A stretch of DNA of 64,000 nucleotides from Streptomyces smaragdinus (GTDB lineage Bacteria; Actinomycetota; Actinomycetes; Streptomycetales; Streptomycetaceae), in assembly GCF_009604385.1 (NCBI RefSeq), contig NZ_WEGJ01000001.1:310001-374000 (forward strand), given 5' to 3'. Of the stretch, positions 44,039 to 52,990 are shown one piece after another (position 1 is the first letter of the stretch; each line of letters opens with the position of its first letter). The notes below the pieces were generated by a model. It had not been told where the DNA came from and ran no database searches. It saw nothing but the letters and a program-made list of their open reading frames with translations. Both the position numbers and the translations under genes were made by a program.

Positions 44039-44448
44039 AGACGCTCTTCGTCTCGTACCGCGTCACCGACCTGGACCGCTCGCTCGGCTTCTACACCGCC
44101 CTGGGTTACGCCGAGCTGGGCAGGGTCGACATCGGCGACGGGGCTCGCCTCGTCATCCTCAAGTTCCCCGAGGAACCGGCGGCCTCGCTCGAACTGGTCC
44201 ACCGCCCCGGCGACAAACCGGTCGATGTGGGCAGCGGCTTCGACCACCTCGCAATCCAGGTGGACAAGCTCGCCACCACCATGGAGACCCTGTCCGAGGC
44301 CGGCCTGAACCCCGGACCGCTCGAGTACCCGGGCGGCCCCGAGGGCCCGAAGACGTCGTGGCTCACGGACCCGGACGGCTACCGCATCGAGCTGGTGGAG
44401 TGGCCGCCCGGACACACCGACGGCCTCACCCCGGCCGAATTCTCCTGA
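44035..44448 (+). CDS. VOC-family metalloprotein (glyoxalase fold)
   Basis: A 137-residue protein: TDLDRSLGFYTALGYAELGR, then SLELVHRPGD (Glu ligand position), GFDHLAIQVDKL (His) and DPDGYRIELVEW (Glu). This is close to the glyoxalase I pattern, although the first metal ligand position is occupied by Tyr-Arg rather than His. GTG 44035 overlaps the previous stop by four bases. It probably works with the RibD-like reductase, but the pathway is not evident. Confidence 0.88.
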   Translation: MKTLFVSYRVTDLDRSLGFYTALGYAELGRVDIGDGARLVILKFPEEPAASLELVHRPGDKPVDVGSGFDHLAIQVDKLATTMETLSEAGLNPGPLEYPGGPEGPKTSWLTDPDGYRIELVEWPPGHTDGLTPAEFS

Positions 44449-44593
44449 GGCCGCCGGGGACTGCGGGCTGACGCCCCAAGGAGCAGCCGTAGGCCCGGCT
44501 CCCGCCCGCCTCGGCTCCTGCCGCTACGATCGCGGCCCGCCCACAAGTCGGAGGAGGCACCGTGGTCGAGGAGCAGACGTCGAACGGGGCGAG

Positions 44594-45088
44594 GTGACGC
44601 TCGAGTTCGAGTTCCAACGCGAGTACTTCGTGGAGGCGATCAAGGTCGTTCTGCGCAAGCGCCGGTTCGGGTTCCTCTACCAGCCGGCGTTTCTGACGCT
44701 GTTCGGGGCGCTGTCCGTGCTGGTGCTGGCGCTGGAACTCGCCGACGGCGACGTGAGCGTTCCCGCGCTGATCCTCCCCCTGTACGCGGTACTGCTGCCC
44801 CTTTGGCCGCACTGGGCCGCCAAGGCGTCACTCAAGGCCAACGAGCACCAGGGCCGGCTGCGGCTGACCGCCGACGACCAGGGACTCCAACTGGAGGGCG
44901 CCCACGCCCGGACGCAGACAGGCTGGGGCAACTACGGCAGCTACGTGGAGACGCCCCGGGCGTTCGTCCTGCGCAGCCCGGACCGGGGCGGGCGCTGCGC
45001 CATGGTGCTCGCCAAGCGTGGTGCGGGGCACCCCGCCGACGTGGACCTCCTGCGCGCGATACTCGACCGGCACCTCACCCGCGTATGA
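44594..45088 (+). CDS. YcxB-like membrane protein
   Basis: A 164-residue protein. Two hydrophobic segments (TLFGALSVLVLALEL; LILPLYAVLLPLWPHWAAKA) are followed by a C-terminal beta-rich domain (RLRLTADDQGLQLEGAHART, then GWGNYGSYVETPRAFVL) typical of YcxB-like proteins, whose function is unknown. GTG 44594 is the start. The stop overlaps the ATG of the next membrane-protein gene (ATGA). Confidence 0.82.
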   Translation: MTLEFEFQREYFVEAIKVVLRKRRFGFLYQPAFLTLFGALSVLVLALELADGDVSVPALILPLYAVLLPLWPHWAAKASLKANEHQGRLRLTADDQGLQLEGAHARTQTGWGNYGSYVETPRAFVLRSPDRGGRCAMVLAKRGAGHPADVDLLRAILDRHLTRV

Positions 45089-45432
45089 GCGCCGGCCGCG
45101 GGTGCTCGGCCGCCTTCGTCTTCGCCGCGCTCGTGGTGCTCGCGAGCTTCGCGGGGACCACCGAGATGGAAACGTTCCCCGGGCTACGGGAGAACCGCGC
45201 GCCGATCGCCGTGTACCTGCTGGTCTTCGCGGCCTTGGTGGCCGCCGGTGGACTGGCCCTCACCACCTGGCGGTCCTACGGCGGGTGGGCCGCCGTCGTC
45301 TGCCTCGTTGCGCTCATGACGCTGCGGATGTGGACGCTCGCACCCGCGCTGCACTGCTGGTCGTACGACAGCACGGGGCGTAACGACGACGGCTCGTACA
45401 CCTGCGTGAACCGGGGTGTCATGCTTCCCTGA
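45085..45432 (+). CDS. Small membrane protein, 115 aa
   Basis: Three hydrophobic segments are visible: near residues 8-24, 42-62 and 67-84. The C-terminal part has two cysteines (HCWSYDS and YTCVNRG) predicted outside. It is coupled to the YcxB-like gene by a four-base overlap. The family is not recognised. Confidence 0.72.
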   Translation: MSAGRGCSAAFVFAALVVLASFAGTTEMETFPGLRENRAPIAVYLLVFAALVAAGGLALTTWRSYGGWAAVVCLVALMTLRMWTLAPALHCWSYDSTGRNDDGSYTCVNRGVMLP

Positions 45433-45493
45433 GCCCTCGGGCCGGGCCGCTCTCCTCCGCCACCCAATGAAGGCTGTACCGAAAGGATTTGCG

Positions 45494-45553
45494 ATGAAGC
45501 TGGATGCCGACAATGATCCGCTCATGACGACCAGAAAGGGTCATGCCGTCTAG
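45494..45553 (+). CDS. Possible micropeptide, 19 aa
   Basis: The ORF starts with ATG after GAAAGGATTTGC, a fair ribosome site, and reads MKLDADNDPLMTTRKGHAV. It lies alone in the 215-bp gap between two gene groups. No homologue is known to me; it may be a relic or chance. Confidence 0.25.
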   Translation: MKLDADNDPLMTTRKGHAV

Positions 45554-45647
45554 GCACCCAGCCCCGCTCTCCCCCGCCCGCGCGCCGCCGGCCGCCGCTC
45601 ACCGCAGCGACCGACGACCGTGACCGCCCGCCAAGGAGAGCCCGCCC

Positions 45648-46514
45648 GTGCAGAAGACCGCCCTCGTCCCCTACGCCCACCTCCCCGGAGCACACCACAA
45701 CCGCCACATCCTGACCAGCACCGTCGACGTCTTCGGCACCGCCCACTGGCTGCTTGCCGAGCGCGCCCCGCAGCCCGGCGCCGATGTCCCGCCCTTCGAC
45801 GCGCTGGTCGTCTCCGTCCATCCGGACGGCAGCGTCGAACTCACCGAGCTGAACGCCGTACGAGTCCGCTGGCCACAGCTGGACCGCCTGCCGGACGGCG
45901 GGTTCGTCGTCGCCGCGGCGCGCACCCTCCGGGACGGAGACGCGAACCAGGTACAGATCTTCGACCCGCTCGGGCGTGAGACCTCGACCTTCTCCGTCGG
46001 GGACGCCATCGAGCACCTGCTCGTCGACGAGGCCGGCCATATCTGGGTCGGCCACTTCGACGAGAACCCCATCGGGATCCGCCGCTGGAGCGCCACGGGC
46101 GAGCTCGCCTGGACGTCGTACTGTGCCCGCATCCCCGGTCTCTTCGACTGCTACGCGCTGAACGTGTCGGGCACCGTCGCGTGGGCGTGCCCCTACACGG
46201 ACTTCCCGCTCGTCGAGATACGCCCCGACCGCACCGACAAGCCCGTAAGGGTGTGGTCGAACCGCGTACGGGGGGCCGAAGCGGTGGCTGTCCACGGCGA
46301 GCGAGTCGCCTTCTACGGCGGCCACGGCAAGGAGATGGACCGACTCGCCCACGGAGAGCTCACCGAAGAATCTGTCGAGCCAACGGAGGTCGGCCTGCTC
46401 ACCCTGCCCGACGGCTCTGCTCCCCGCCGCCGGCGGGTCGTCGGCCGGGGAAGCAGGATCTACGTCCAGGCCGAGCCATTCACCGCGTGGGGCGTGTTCG
46501 ACCTCAGCGGCTGA
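45648..46514 (+). CDS. Hypothetical protein with beta-propeller-like pattern
   Basis: A 288-residue soluble protein with recurring motifs of short beta strands (DGGFVVAAARTLRDGD; HIWVGHFDENP; VAWACPYTDFPLVEIRP). These suggest a beta-propeller. No signal peptide or membrane segment is present. GTG 45648 follows AAGGAGAG. It is monocistronic; an inverted-repeat element begins 46 bp after its stop. Function unknown. Confidence 0.75.
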   Translation: MQKTALVPYAHLPGAHHNRHILTSTVDVFGTAHWLLAERAPQPGADVPPFDALVVSVHPDGSVELTELNAVRVRWPQLDRLPDGGFVVAAARTLRDGDANQVQIFDPLGRETSTFSVGDAIEHLLVDEAGHIWVGHFDENPIGIRRWSATGELAWTSYCARIPGLFDCYALNVSGTVAWACPYTDFPLVEIRPDRTDKPVRVWSNRVRGAEAVAVHGERVAFYGGHGKEMDRLAHGELTEESVEPTEVGLLTLPDGSAPRRRRVVGRGSRIYVQAEPFTAWGVFDLSG

Positions 46515-46560
46515 TGCCCAGCACCGGCCCAGCTTGCGCTCGGCGTCTCCGTCGGGCCGG

Positions 46561-46778
46561 AACCGTTAACGCCGTTAATACCTCTGGGACGCTGCCACTC
46601 CCCCACCGTCGGCGACCGATGACATCCGGCTGTTGGCCTCGGAACGCCGCGCTTGCTCGGACACCTCGGGTCGTGCAGCTGACCGATGTCAGGTACAGCC
46701 ACGACGCGTACGTACCAGCGATCTCAAGCCCCCTGGATCACTCGGGGCGGCGCCGAGGTATTAACGCCGTTAACGGTT
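46561..46778. mobile_element. MITE-like element 1 with 24-bp terminal inverted repeats
   Basis: The 218-bp segment starts with AACCGTTAACGCCGTTAATA (plus CCTC) and ends with its perfect reverse complement. Each end contains a tandem CCGTTAA. There is no ORF inside and no clear target duplication. A related 144-bp element lies at 47706-47849, and the DUF4253 gene lies between the two. Confidence 0.7.
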
Positions 46779-46846
46779 ACCTCCGCCGAGAAGGAAGGAT
46801 CGTCGCCGGAGACGAATGTCAGAGCCTGGGCCTACCATCCCCGCCC

Positions 46847-47656
46847 ATGACCCCTGAGCTCCTGTCTGACGTCAGGACCGCGCTCCCGTCCGGCCGGCTG
46901 ATCACGTCGGACGAAGGCGATGGGGAGGCCCACATCCTCTGGTTGAGCGACGGGCCGACCACCGCCGATCTCTGGGTGCGGCTGCACGTCGAGCACACCC
47001 ACACCGGCCTGTGGCCCCTGCTCCTCGACCCCAGCGACCCTCACGACGACAAGTTCGGGCCGTGGGGAACCGGTGAGTTCTTCCCTGAACGCATGTCCTC
47101 CCCGGACGCCCACAGCCCTGCCGAGCTCCTTGAGCACTGGTGGAAGGACTACACCGCCGTCGACGAGGACGACATGTTGTCGCCGGACGACCGCCTGGCC
47201 GTCACCGCGCCCTTCGGACAGCTCTGGCCGGGGTTCACCCCGTCTCCCCCGCCGGCCGCGGACCCGGAGGCGACGGCCGCCGACTTGGCGCAGCGCTTCG
47301 TCGCCGGCCAGCCGCACTCGCGGCTGGGACTCGTCGCCGCCGGCTCGGGCGCCCACGCGCTCACGGCCGTCGGCTGGGACGGGCCGACCAACTACGACAA
47401 CGACACGGCCAAGTTCTCCGCCGTCGTGGCCGACTGGGAACGACGCTTCGCCGCACGCGTCGTCGTGGTCGGCCCCGCAGCCCTCCACCTGAGCATCGCC
47501 TCACCCCCGACGACGACAGAGGACGCCCTCCTCGTGGCCGCCGAACACTTCGCGTTCTGCCCCGACAACGTCTGGCAAGGCCACCGCCCGTACACCCTGG
47601 CCGCGTACGCCGACCGGATTGTCGGCTGCCGTGACTGGCACTTCTGGTGGGACTGA
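46847..47656 (+). CDS. DUF4253 domain protein
   Basis: A 269-residue soluble protein. The DUF4253 domain occupies the C-terminal half: RLGLVAAGSGAHALTAVGWD, NDTAKFSAVVADWERRF, AEHFAFCPDNVWQG and the final WHFWWD. ATG 46847 fits the domain length. It is enclosed by two MITE-like elements sharing terminal repeats, 68 bp upstream and 49 bp downstream, so it may have moved as a unit. The family has no known function. Confidence 0.85.
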   Translation: MTPELLSDVRTALPSGRLITSDEGDGEAHILWLSDGPTTADLWVRLHVEHTHTGLWPLLLDPSDPHDDKFGPWGTGEFFPERMSSPDAHSPAELLEHWWKDYTAVDEDDMLSPDDRLAVTAPFGQLWPGFTPSPPPAADPEATAADLAQRFVAGQPHSRLGLVAAGSGAHALTAVGWDGPTNYDNDTAKFSAVVADWERRFAARVVVVGPAALHLSIASPPTTTEDALLVAAEHFAFCPDNVWQGHRPYTLAAYADRIVGCRDWHFWWD

Positions 47657-47705
47657 TCCACGTCACCGGCGCCGCGGACAAGCGGGCGACGTTGCCCGGC
47701 GGTGG

Positions 47706-47849
47706 AACCGTTGACGCCGTTAATACCTCGAGGGCGCCGTCGGCCTCCCAGTCCCCGCCTCGGCGACGCTGATCGGGCGGACACCGACCTGGTCGCGAGC
47801 CAGGTGCCCTGTCTCATCCAGCGCCGAGGTATTAACGCCGTGAACGGTC
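47706..47849. mobile_element. MITE-like element 2
   Basis: A 144-bp segment begins with AACCGTTGACGCCGTTAATA and ends with GAGGTATTAACGCCGTGAAC plus GGTC. The 24-bp ends are the same as in element 1 apart from a few substitutions. Its interior is shorter and only weakly similar to element 1. No ORF. Confidence 0.65.
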
Positions 47850-47890
47850 CGCTCCGCTCCCAGGCCGGGCCGCCCGAGCGCTGCTGCTGT

Positions 47891-48394
47891 TCAGGCCGTC
47901 ACCTCCGGTGGGCGCACCATGAAGACGTCGATCGGGTCCTGGGCCTCCACGACGAAGCCGTGGCGCTCGTAGAGACGGCGGGCATCGCTGCCCTGCAGGA
48001 CGTTCAGGCCGACGGTCATGCCCTGCGCGTCCGTTCGCTCCAGCACCGTACGCAACACCGACGATCCGAGCCCTCGGCCCTGGCAGTGCGGGGCGAGGTA
48101 GAAGTGCTCCAGCCACTGCCTGTCGTCGGCGGGGCGGACCGTGACGCATCCCGCGAGTTCACGGTCGAGCATGATGATCGACGTGTGCTGCGGGGAGAAG
48201 GAGTCCCGCAGGCGCTGGCGTACCCGGTGCTCGTCGTAGCGCCCCAGGCGCTCCAGGTCCGCGCGCATGACCGTGGCCCGCAGCTCTGCGATCACCTCGA
48301 TGTCCGCTGCCGTCGCGGCACGGAGCATCCAGCTCGCGGCGTGCGACGGCGTGGTGTGTGCGGGCGCTGCCGTGCCCGATTGCGTGCCTGTCAT
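47891..48394 (-). CDS. GNAT-family N-acetyltransferase
   Basis: A 167-residue acetyltransferase. The acetyl-CoA motif is CQGRGLGSSVLRTVLERTDA, preceded by the strand EHFYLAPHC and followed by NVLQGSDARRLYERHGFVV. ATG 48394 with GGAGGACGGG upstream is chosen; the ATG four codons earlier overlaps this ribosome site. The substrate is unknown. It is monocistronic. Confidence 0.9.
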   Translation of the reverse strand: MTGTQSGTAAPAHTTPSHAASWMLRAATAADIEVIAELRATVMRADLERLGRYDEHRVRQRLRDSFSPQHTSIIMLDRELAGCVTVRPADDRQWLEHFYLAPHCQGRGLGSSVLRTVLERTDAQGMTVGLNVLQGSDARRLYERHGFVVEAQDPIDVFMVRPPEVTA

Positions 48395-48652
48395 CCCGTC
48401 CTCCATGGGTGGAGTGTCTCAGCACGTCTGAGCTGAACGGGCCCGGGGCCGGCTGGCTGGGGCGATGTCACGCAGGGGTGCCGAGCGGTGGGTGCTCGAG
48501 TACGCGGGGCTTGTACGCGAGCAGTTGGGTGCGGCGCCTCCACCTCCGCGCCTCGATGATCTGGATCAAAGACCTCACCAGGACAACCCCATGATCACAA
48601 TCCAATACGCGCCCTAATGCTGCTCCGGCGAGAGCTCGTGAAGGGGTGTTGA

Positions 48653-48990
48653 TCAGGCGGTCTTGAGCGGGGTGCCTTCGTAGGTCCATCGGTAGGGTTT
48701 GGCGGTCTCGTTGTGCCCGATGACGTATGACTTGGTTGCTGTGGCCACGATCGTTACGCGGACCTCGGACCCGTAGATCTTCGGCCGCCCCGACCGTTCG
48801 GCATCCCGTAAGCCGTCCGGACCCAGGGCTACGAACCGCCCGCGTCACTCGCGCACCGTCTTCACGCCGACCTCCAGTTCCCTGGCGATCGCGCCATTGA
48901 CGAGTCCGGCCGCCGCCGTGAGAACGATCCGGGCCCGCAGCACCGCCCGCACCTCGGACTTCGCCGAGGCCACCATCCGCATCAAGCCGT
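48653..48990 (-). pseudogene. IS630-family transposase remnant
   Basis: The minus strand reads SAKSEVRAVLRARIVLTAAA, GAIARELEVGVKTVRE, a TGA where Trp is expected, then RGRFVALGPDGLRDAERSGR. It then jumps straight to the IS630 C-terminal end (GHNETAKPYRWTYEGTPL). The whole DDE catalytic region is deleted. It is a dead element; terminal repeats were not located. The flanking stretch up to 49227 contains no gene I can support. Confidence 0.75.
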
Positions 48991-49227
48991 ACGCGGACCC
49001 ACGAATCGATCGTCACCGCCACCGCTGCGCCTGCCGGTCGCCCACCCTCCACGGCCAATGATCACGCGGGCCGCCGCGGCACCCGGCAGGATGGGCCACG
49101 CCCTCCGAAGCCGCCGCGTACTTCTCCTTCGCCTGATACACGCGGAACAAGCACGCCGCCGACGAGCGCTTCCGGCGGATCGTCGCCCGCGCCAATCTCA
49201 CCTGAACCCAGCGGAGCGACTGCCGGC

Positions 49228-49599
49228 TCACGTTCCTGGAAGGTAGGCGTTCTGGGACTGAGGATCCCAGATGACCAGGTGGAACTCCGATGCGAGCTCC
49301 TCAATCGCCTTGAGTGCCGCGTCACTGCGCGAGGAGAAGCTCAGGTTCATGACCACGTGATCGATCCCGATCGCCAACGGTGTCGATGTCCAGGGCGACT
49401 CCGCGGAGTGAGGCGGGCGGTCCGAGAACCGCTCACGCAGCCGTTCGTAGAACCCGACCACCCGCTCATCCAGCTCACCCTCGCCGTGACGGCCAGAGGT
49501 GCACCGCTCGAACATCGCGCGCGCCGCCGCAGCGTCGGCCGATTCGTCCATCGCAAGAACCGCAAGATCGAAGCCCACGAGGCCATCTTTCACCCCCAT
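49228..49599 (-). CDS. Conserved hypothetical protein, 123 aa
   Basis: A small soluble protein with FDLAVLAMDESADAAAARAM, EGELDERVVGFYERLRERF, DHVVMNLSFSSRSDAALKAI and FHLVIWDPQ. I recall similar proteins in many streptomycetes, without function. No clear ribosome site fits ATG 49599. GTG 49578, just before GFDLAVLAMDE, may be the real start. Confidence 0.6.
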   Translation of the reverse strand: MGVKDGLVGFDLAVLAMDESADAAAARAMFERCTSGRHGEGELDERVVGFYERLRERFSDRPPHSAESPWTSTPLAIGIDHVVMNLSFSSRSDAALKAIEELASEFHLVIWDPQSQNAYLPGT

Positions 49600-49826
49600 A
49601 CACGCGACGCACAGGGCGAACGTTACCTTGCGGCACCAGCTCCGGCGGGAGAGACGAACGGCATCTCCGGCCGCCGGGGCACCAACCCCGACACCCGGGT
49701 TCAGAACCCGGAACCGTTCCCGCCCCTCGCCAGGACGGAGGCCTTGCCCCGACGGCGCACAAGATCCTCGGTGCGGACGGGCCGGGGCACGAGCAGCGGT
49801 CCCGCGCCCCGGCCCGTCGCCGCCGG

Positions 49827-50606
49827 CTAGCCCCGCACGTGCAGCCCGAACCCCGTACGGCCCGCGGGCTCCAGTCCCTCCCTCAGATGCAGCGAGGGGA
49901 TCTCGTAGTCGCCGAAGTTCTGCCGCCGGTACGCGATCGGCTCGGTCGACTCCAGGGTGAGCAGGCGCTGCTCCCAGGCCTTGGCGACGTCCGGGTAGTC
50001 CGCGTCGCTCATCCGGTCGGTGCCGTACAGCACGAACGGCGGCAGCACCTCGATGCCCGGGTAGTAGAGGATGCCGTGCTGGATCGGGAACAGCAGATCG
50101 TCGATGGGGCCGTTGATCCCGCGCGCCGCGTAGTGCGACTGGGGGCCGCCGGCGGTCACCGACAGCAGGGCCTTCCTGCCCGCGAGGGTGCCTTCACCGA
50201 AGCGCTCGCCGTACTTCGTGTCGCTGTGCTCGCCGACGCCGTACCCAAAGTGGTACGTGAACACCCGCTCCACCCAGCCCTTCAGGATCGCCGGCATGGT
50301 GTACCACCACAGCGGGAACTGGAAGACGATCGTGTCGGCCCACAGCAGCTTCTCCTGCTCGGTACGGACGTCCGGGGTGAGCGTCCCGGCGTCGAAGGCC
50401 CGGCCGGAGTCCGCGGCGACCCGCAGCGGACTCGATGCGCTGGGGCCGTAGTCCGCGGCGTCCACGACCGCCTTCCAGTTCATCGCGTACAGATCGCTCA
50501 CCCGCACCTCGTGCCCGGCGCCCTCCAGCGTGGACACCGCGAGATCCTTCAGCGAGCCGTTGAGGGACTTCGGCTCCGGGTGGGCGTAGACGATCAGCGT
50601 TTTCAC
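49827..50606 (-). CDS. NAD(P)H dehydrogenase (quinone), flavodoxin-like fold
   Basis: A 259-residue flavoprotein of the NQO1/MdaB/KefF family. IVYAHPEPKSLNGSLKDLAV binds the flavin phosphate, and FQFPLWWYTMPAILKGWVER and TAGGPQSHY are further hallmarks. It reduces quinones by two electrons and so protects against redox cycling. It is divergent from an XRE regulator gene, with a palindrome in the gap, so that regulator is its likely controller. Confidence 0.92.
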   Translation of the reverse strand: MKTLIVYAHPEPKSLNGSLKDLAVSTLEGAGHEVRVSDLYAMNWKAVVDAADYGPSASSPLRVAADSGRAFDAGTLTPDVRTEQEKLLWADTIVFQFPLWWYTMPAILKGWVERVFTYHFGYGVGEHSDTKYGERFGEGTLAGRKALLSVTAGGPQSHYAARGINGPIDDLLFPIQHGILYYPGIEVLPPFVLYGTDRMSDADYPDVAKAWEQRLLTLESTEPIAYRRQNFGDYEIPSLHLREGLEPAGRTGFGLHVRG

Positions 50607-50672
50607 AGGAACTCCTTCGGATCGGATGCCTTCGATCCTGGGCGCCGCCGAGCCCGGTGTTCAGGGGCGCTT

Positions 50673-50685
50673 CGTCCGTCGGACG
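50673..50685. promoter_or_regulatory. Palindrome in the divergent promoter region
   Basis: CGTCCG and CGGACG flank a central T between the quinone reductase and XRE genes. It may be the operator of the XRE protein. The element is short, so chance cannot be excluded in GC-rich DNA. Confidence 0.4.
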
Positions 50686-50746
50686 GGACTTCCTGGTAAC
50701 GGCAGGGCCACCCACGCCCGGCGCGGCCGCAGCCATACTGGGGCGC

Positions 50747-51595
50747 ATGGACGATCTCGCGGGCTTCCTGCGGACCCGACGTTCCCGGGTCGACCCGGCC
50801 TCCGCCGGCATCCCCGTCGACAGCCGCCGCCGGGTCGAGGGGCTGCGCCGCGAAGAGGTCGCGCACCTGTCCGGCGTCAGCGTCGACTACTACGTACGCC
50901 TCGAACAGGGCCGCGCGACCCAGCCCTCCGAGCAGGTCCTCGACGCGCTCGCCCGCGTCCTCGGCCTGGACGAGACCGAACGCGGACACCTCGACCGCCT
51001 CGCCCGCCAGCGCCGCCGCCGCGCGAAGGCACCGGGCGGGCGGATCCGGCCGGAACTGCTGCGCGTCCTCGCCCTGATCCCCGACGCCCCCGCCCTGATC
51101 ATGAACCACCGCCTGGACGTCCTCGCCGGCAACCGCCTCGCCCGGCTCCTCTTCGGCCGGCCGATGCCGGGGTTGAGCATCGCCCGCCACATCTTCCTCG
51201 AGGAGGCCGAACGCGGCCTGTACGCGCAGTGGGAGGAATGCACCCTCGACGTGGTCGGCCACCTGCGCCTGGCCGCCGGCAAACACCCCGAGGACCCCCG
51301 CCTGGCCTCCCTCATCGGCGAACTGGCGATGGGCAGCGAACGCTTCCGCCGCCTGTGGGCCCGCGCCGACGTACGCGCCCGTACCCACGGCCGCAAGATC
51401 TACCGGCACCCGCTGGTCGGACTGCTCGAACTGCACCAGGAGAACTTCGCGCTGCCGGACGAGTCCGGCATGGAACTGCTGGTGCTGTCCGCGGCCCCCG
51501 GCAGCCCGGCCGAGGACGGCCTGCGGCTGCTCGCGGGGCTGGACGCGGACAGTGGTGACGCGCGTCCTGCGGTGGAGGGTCGAGTTGCCGGGTAG
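50747..51595 (+). CDS. XRE-family regulator with MmyB-like ligand domain
   Basis: A 282-residue protein. The N-terminal helix-turn-helix (RRRVEGLRREEVAHLSGVSV, YYVRLEQGRATQPSEQVLDA) is followed by the MmyB-like domain (ALIMNHRLDVLAGNRLARLL; LLELHQENFALPDESGMELL). Such pairs of an XRE regulator with a divergent oxidoreductase are common in actinobacteria, and the domain may bind fatty acids. ATG 50747 gives the standard N-terminus. Confidence 0.9.
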   Translation: MDDLAGFLRTRRSRVDPASAGIPVDSRRRVEGLRREEVAHLSGVSVDYYVRLEQGRATQPSEQVLDALARVLGLDETERGHLDRLARQRRRRAKAPGGRIRPELLRVLALIPDAPALIMNHRLDVLAGNRLARLLFGRPMPGLSIARHIFLEEAERGLYAQWEECTLDVVGHLRLAAGKHPEDPRLASLIGELAMGSERFRRLWARADVRARTHGRKIYRHPLVGLLELHQENFALPDESGMELLVLSAAPGSPAEDGLRLLAGLDADSGDARPAVEGRVAG

Positions 51596-51779
51596 GCCGA
51601 CATTCTTGGCGGCGCGCCTCAGGGAATCCGGTCGACAGGTCCGCAGCCGAGATTGCCGACTCGCAGGCCGGTGTCGCTGCATGCACGCAATCCGATGTCG
51701 GTGACTCTGGCTGGTGGACCGAGGTCTTGAGTTGTGAGCGGCAGCGGCTGTACGCGCCGAGGGCGCCCGCTGCCGCCTC

Positions 51780-51917
51780 CTGGCCTTCCTCTTCCAGGGC
51801 GCACACGATGCCCCCCACACCGCCCGAGCTTCCTCTACGACGTGAGCGGACCCGTCTAGGATTTCGCGCTCATCGACGAGGCCGGCCACTTCGCTTCGTT
51901 TTGCCGGCCCGAGCGGT
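51780..51917 (+). pseudogene. Relic of an alpha/beta-hydrolase C-terminus
   Basis: Within an otherwise empty 370-bp gap, the plus strand reads LFQGAHDAPHT in one frame, then LYDVSGPV, a TAG, and DFALIDEAGHFASFCRPER in another. This resembles the Asp and His ends of alpha/beta hydrolases (FALIDEAGHF). A frameshift and a stop show it is dead. The rest of 51596-51965 has no gene. Confidence 0.4.
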
Positions 51918-51965
51918 GAGTTCCGGACGGGTGACGATGTCACTGCTCCGTGCGAGAGTCGGCGC

Positions 51966-52853
51966 ATGCTTCAGGTCACGGTGACGACAGAGAACGGCGA
52001 GCGGCGTGTCCGGGTGTCCGCCGGGGAGCTGGCTGGGCTGGTCCGGCGGATCGGCGGGGCTGGGGACGCGTTCCTGGTGCTCCAGCGGGTACCGGATCTG
52101 CCCGACGTCTTCGCGCAGGTCCTGAGCGGTCCCGGCGGTTACACCCTGGAGTACCGCGCCGGCGCCGCCGACCGCCACTTCGCGGCGACCGTCGACGACG
52201 CGGACACCGTGATCGCCGTGCTGGAGGGTTGGGCCCGCGAAGTGCCCGGGTGGGACGTCGGCCCGGAGTGGTCGCTGCTGGAGATGGGCCCCGTACCGGA
52301 GGCACCGCCCCTCCCCGATGACGTGCGTGTGGGCCTGGAGCATCATCTCCGCGAGATTCTCGTCGGGGGTTACACGACCCGCGCCGAGCTTGCGGAGAAC
52401 GCCGAGGGCGGGCGCGTCTCCCGCGTACAGGCGGAGGCGCTGGCCGACCGGCTGTGGCTGGAACGCGTCGCGGAGCAGGCCCGCTGGAAGGGGGAGACCG
52501 ACCCTGAGCGGCTGACCCGCGCGTTCACGGCGCTGGAAGCGGCGGGCATCACCGCCCGCGAGAACTTCGCCTGCTGTCACGACTGCGGCCAGGCGGAGAT
52601 CGGCGGCGAGTCCGCACCCGATGCCCGGGGCTTCGTCTACTTCGACCACCACGCCACGGACGCCGCCGCAGCGGGGTGTGGACTCTCGCTCCGGTACGGC
52701 GGCTTCGACGGCTCCGCGGACACCAGCACGGCCGTCGGCCGCGAAGTTGTCGCTGCTCTTGAGGACGCAGGCCTGCGTACCGAGTGGGACCACGATCCGA
52801 GCCAGGTCATCCGCGTGACGCCGCTGGACTGGTGTCGCCGGTTGGTCGGGTGA
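51966..52853 (+). CDS. DUF6891 domain protein (second copy)
   Basis: A 295-residue soluble protein. The family hallmark is ENFACCHDCGQAEIG, followed by RGFVYFDHHAT and the C-terminal LDWCRRLVG. It is a diverged paralogue of the protein at 14.9-15.9 kb; the N-terminal third differs. The four clustered cysteines may bind metal. ATG 51966 is the start. It is followed at 138 bp by a lower-GC region with immunity-like genes. Confidence 0.8.
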   Translation: MLQVTVTTENGERRVRVSAGELAGLVRRIGGAGDAFLVLQRVPDLPDVFAQVLSGPGGYTLEYRAGAADRHFAATVDDADTVIAVLEGWAREVPGWDVGPEWSLLEMGPVPEAPPLPDDVRVGLEHHLREILVGGYTTRAELAENAEGGRVSRVQAEALADRLWLERVAEQARWKGETDPERLTRAFTALEAAGITARENFACCHDCGQAEIGGESAPDARGFVYFDHHATDAAAAGCGLSLRYGGFDGSADTSTAVGREVVAALEDAGLRTEWDHDPSQVIRVTPLDWCRRLVG

Positions 52854-52990
52854 TCGGACGGGGCGGGATAGTTGCCGCAGCGGTTGTGCAGCGAGCCCAT
52901 GAACGCCCGGACCAGGACCGCCGATGTGCGCAGGGAAGCGGCCAGCCAGCTCTGCCGGGAGCCGGAGAATTCGCCTGGTGGGAGTTGAAC

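Noticed and set aside
46561..47849. Inverted repeats considered as integrase attachment sites
   Set aside because: Each element has its own inverted pair rather than a direct repeat bounding one insertion, and no integrase adjoins; a MITE-like reading fits better.
49013..49231. Short ORFs on both strands between the IS630 remnant and the 49.2 kb gene
   Set aside because: A plus-strand stretch reads partly like protein but contains stops, and no family could be named.
50603..51967. 454-codon minus-strand open frame
   Set aside because: Antisense to the XRE regulator; no family motif.
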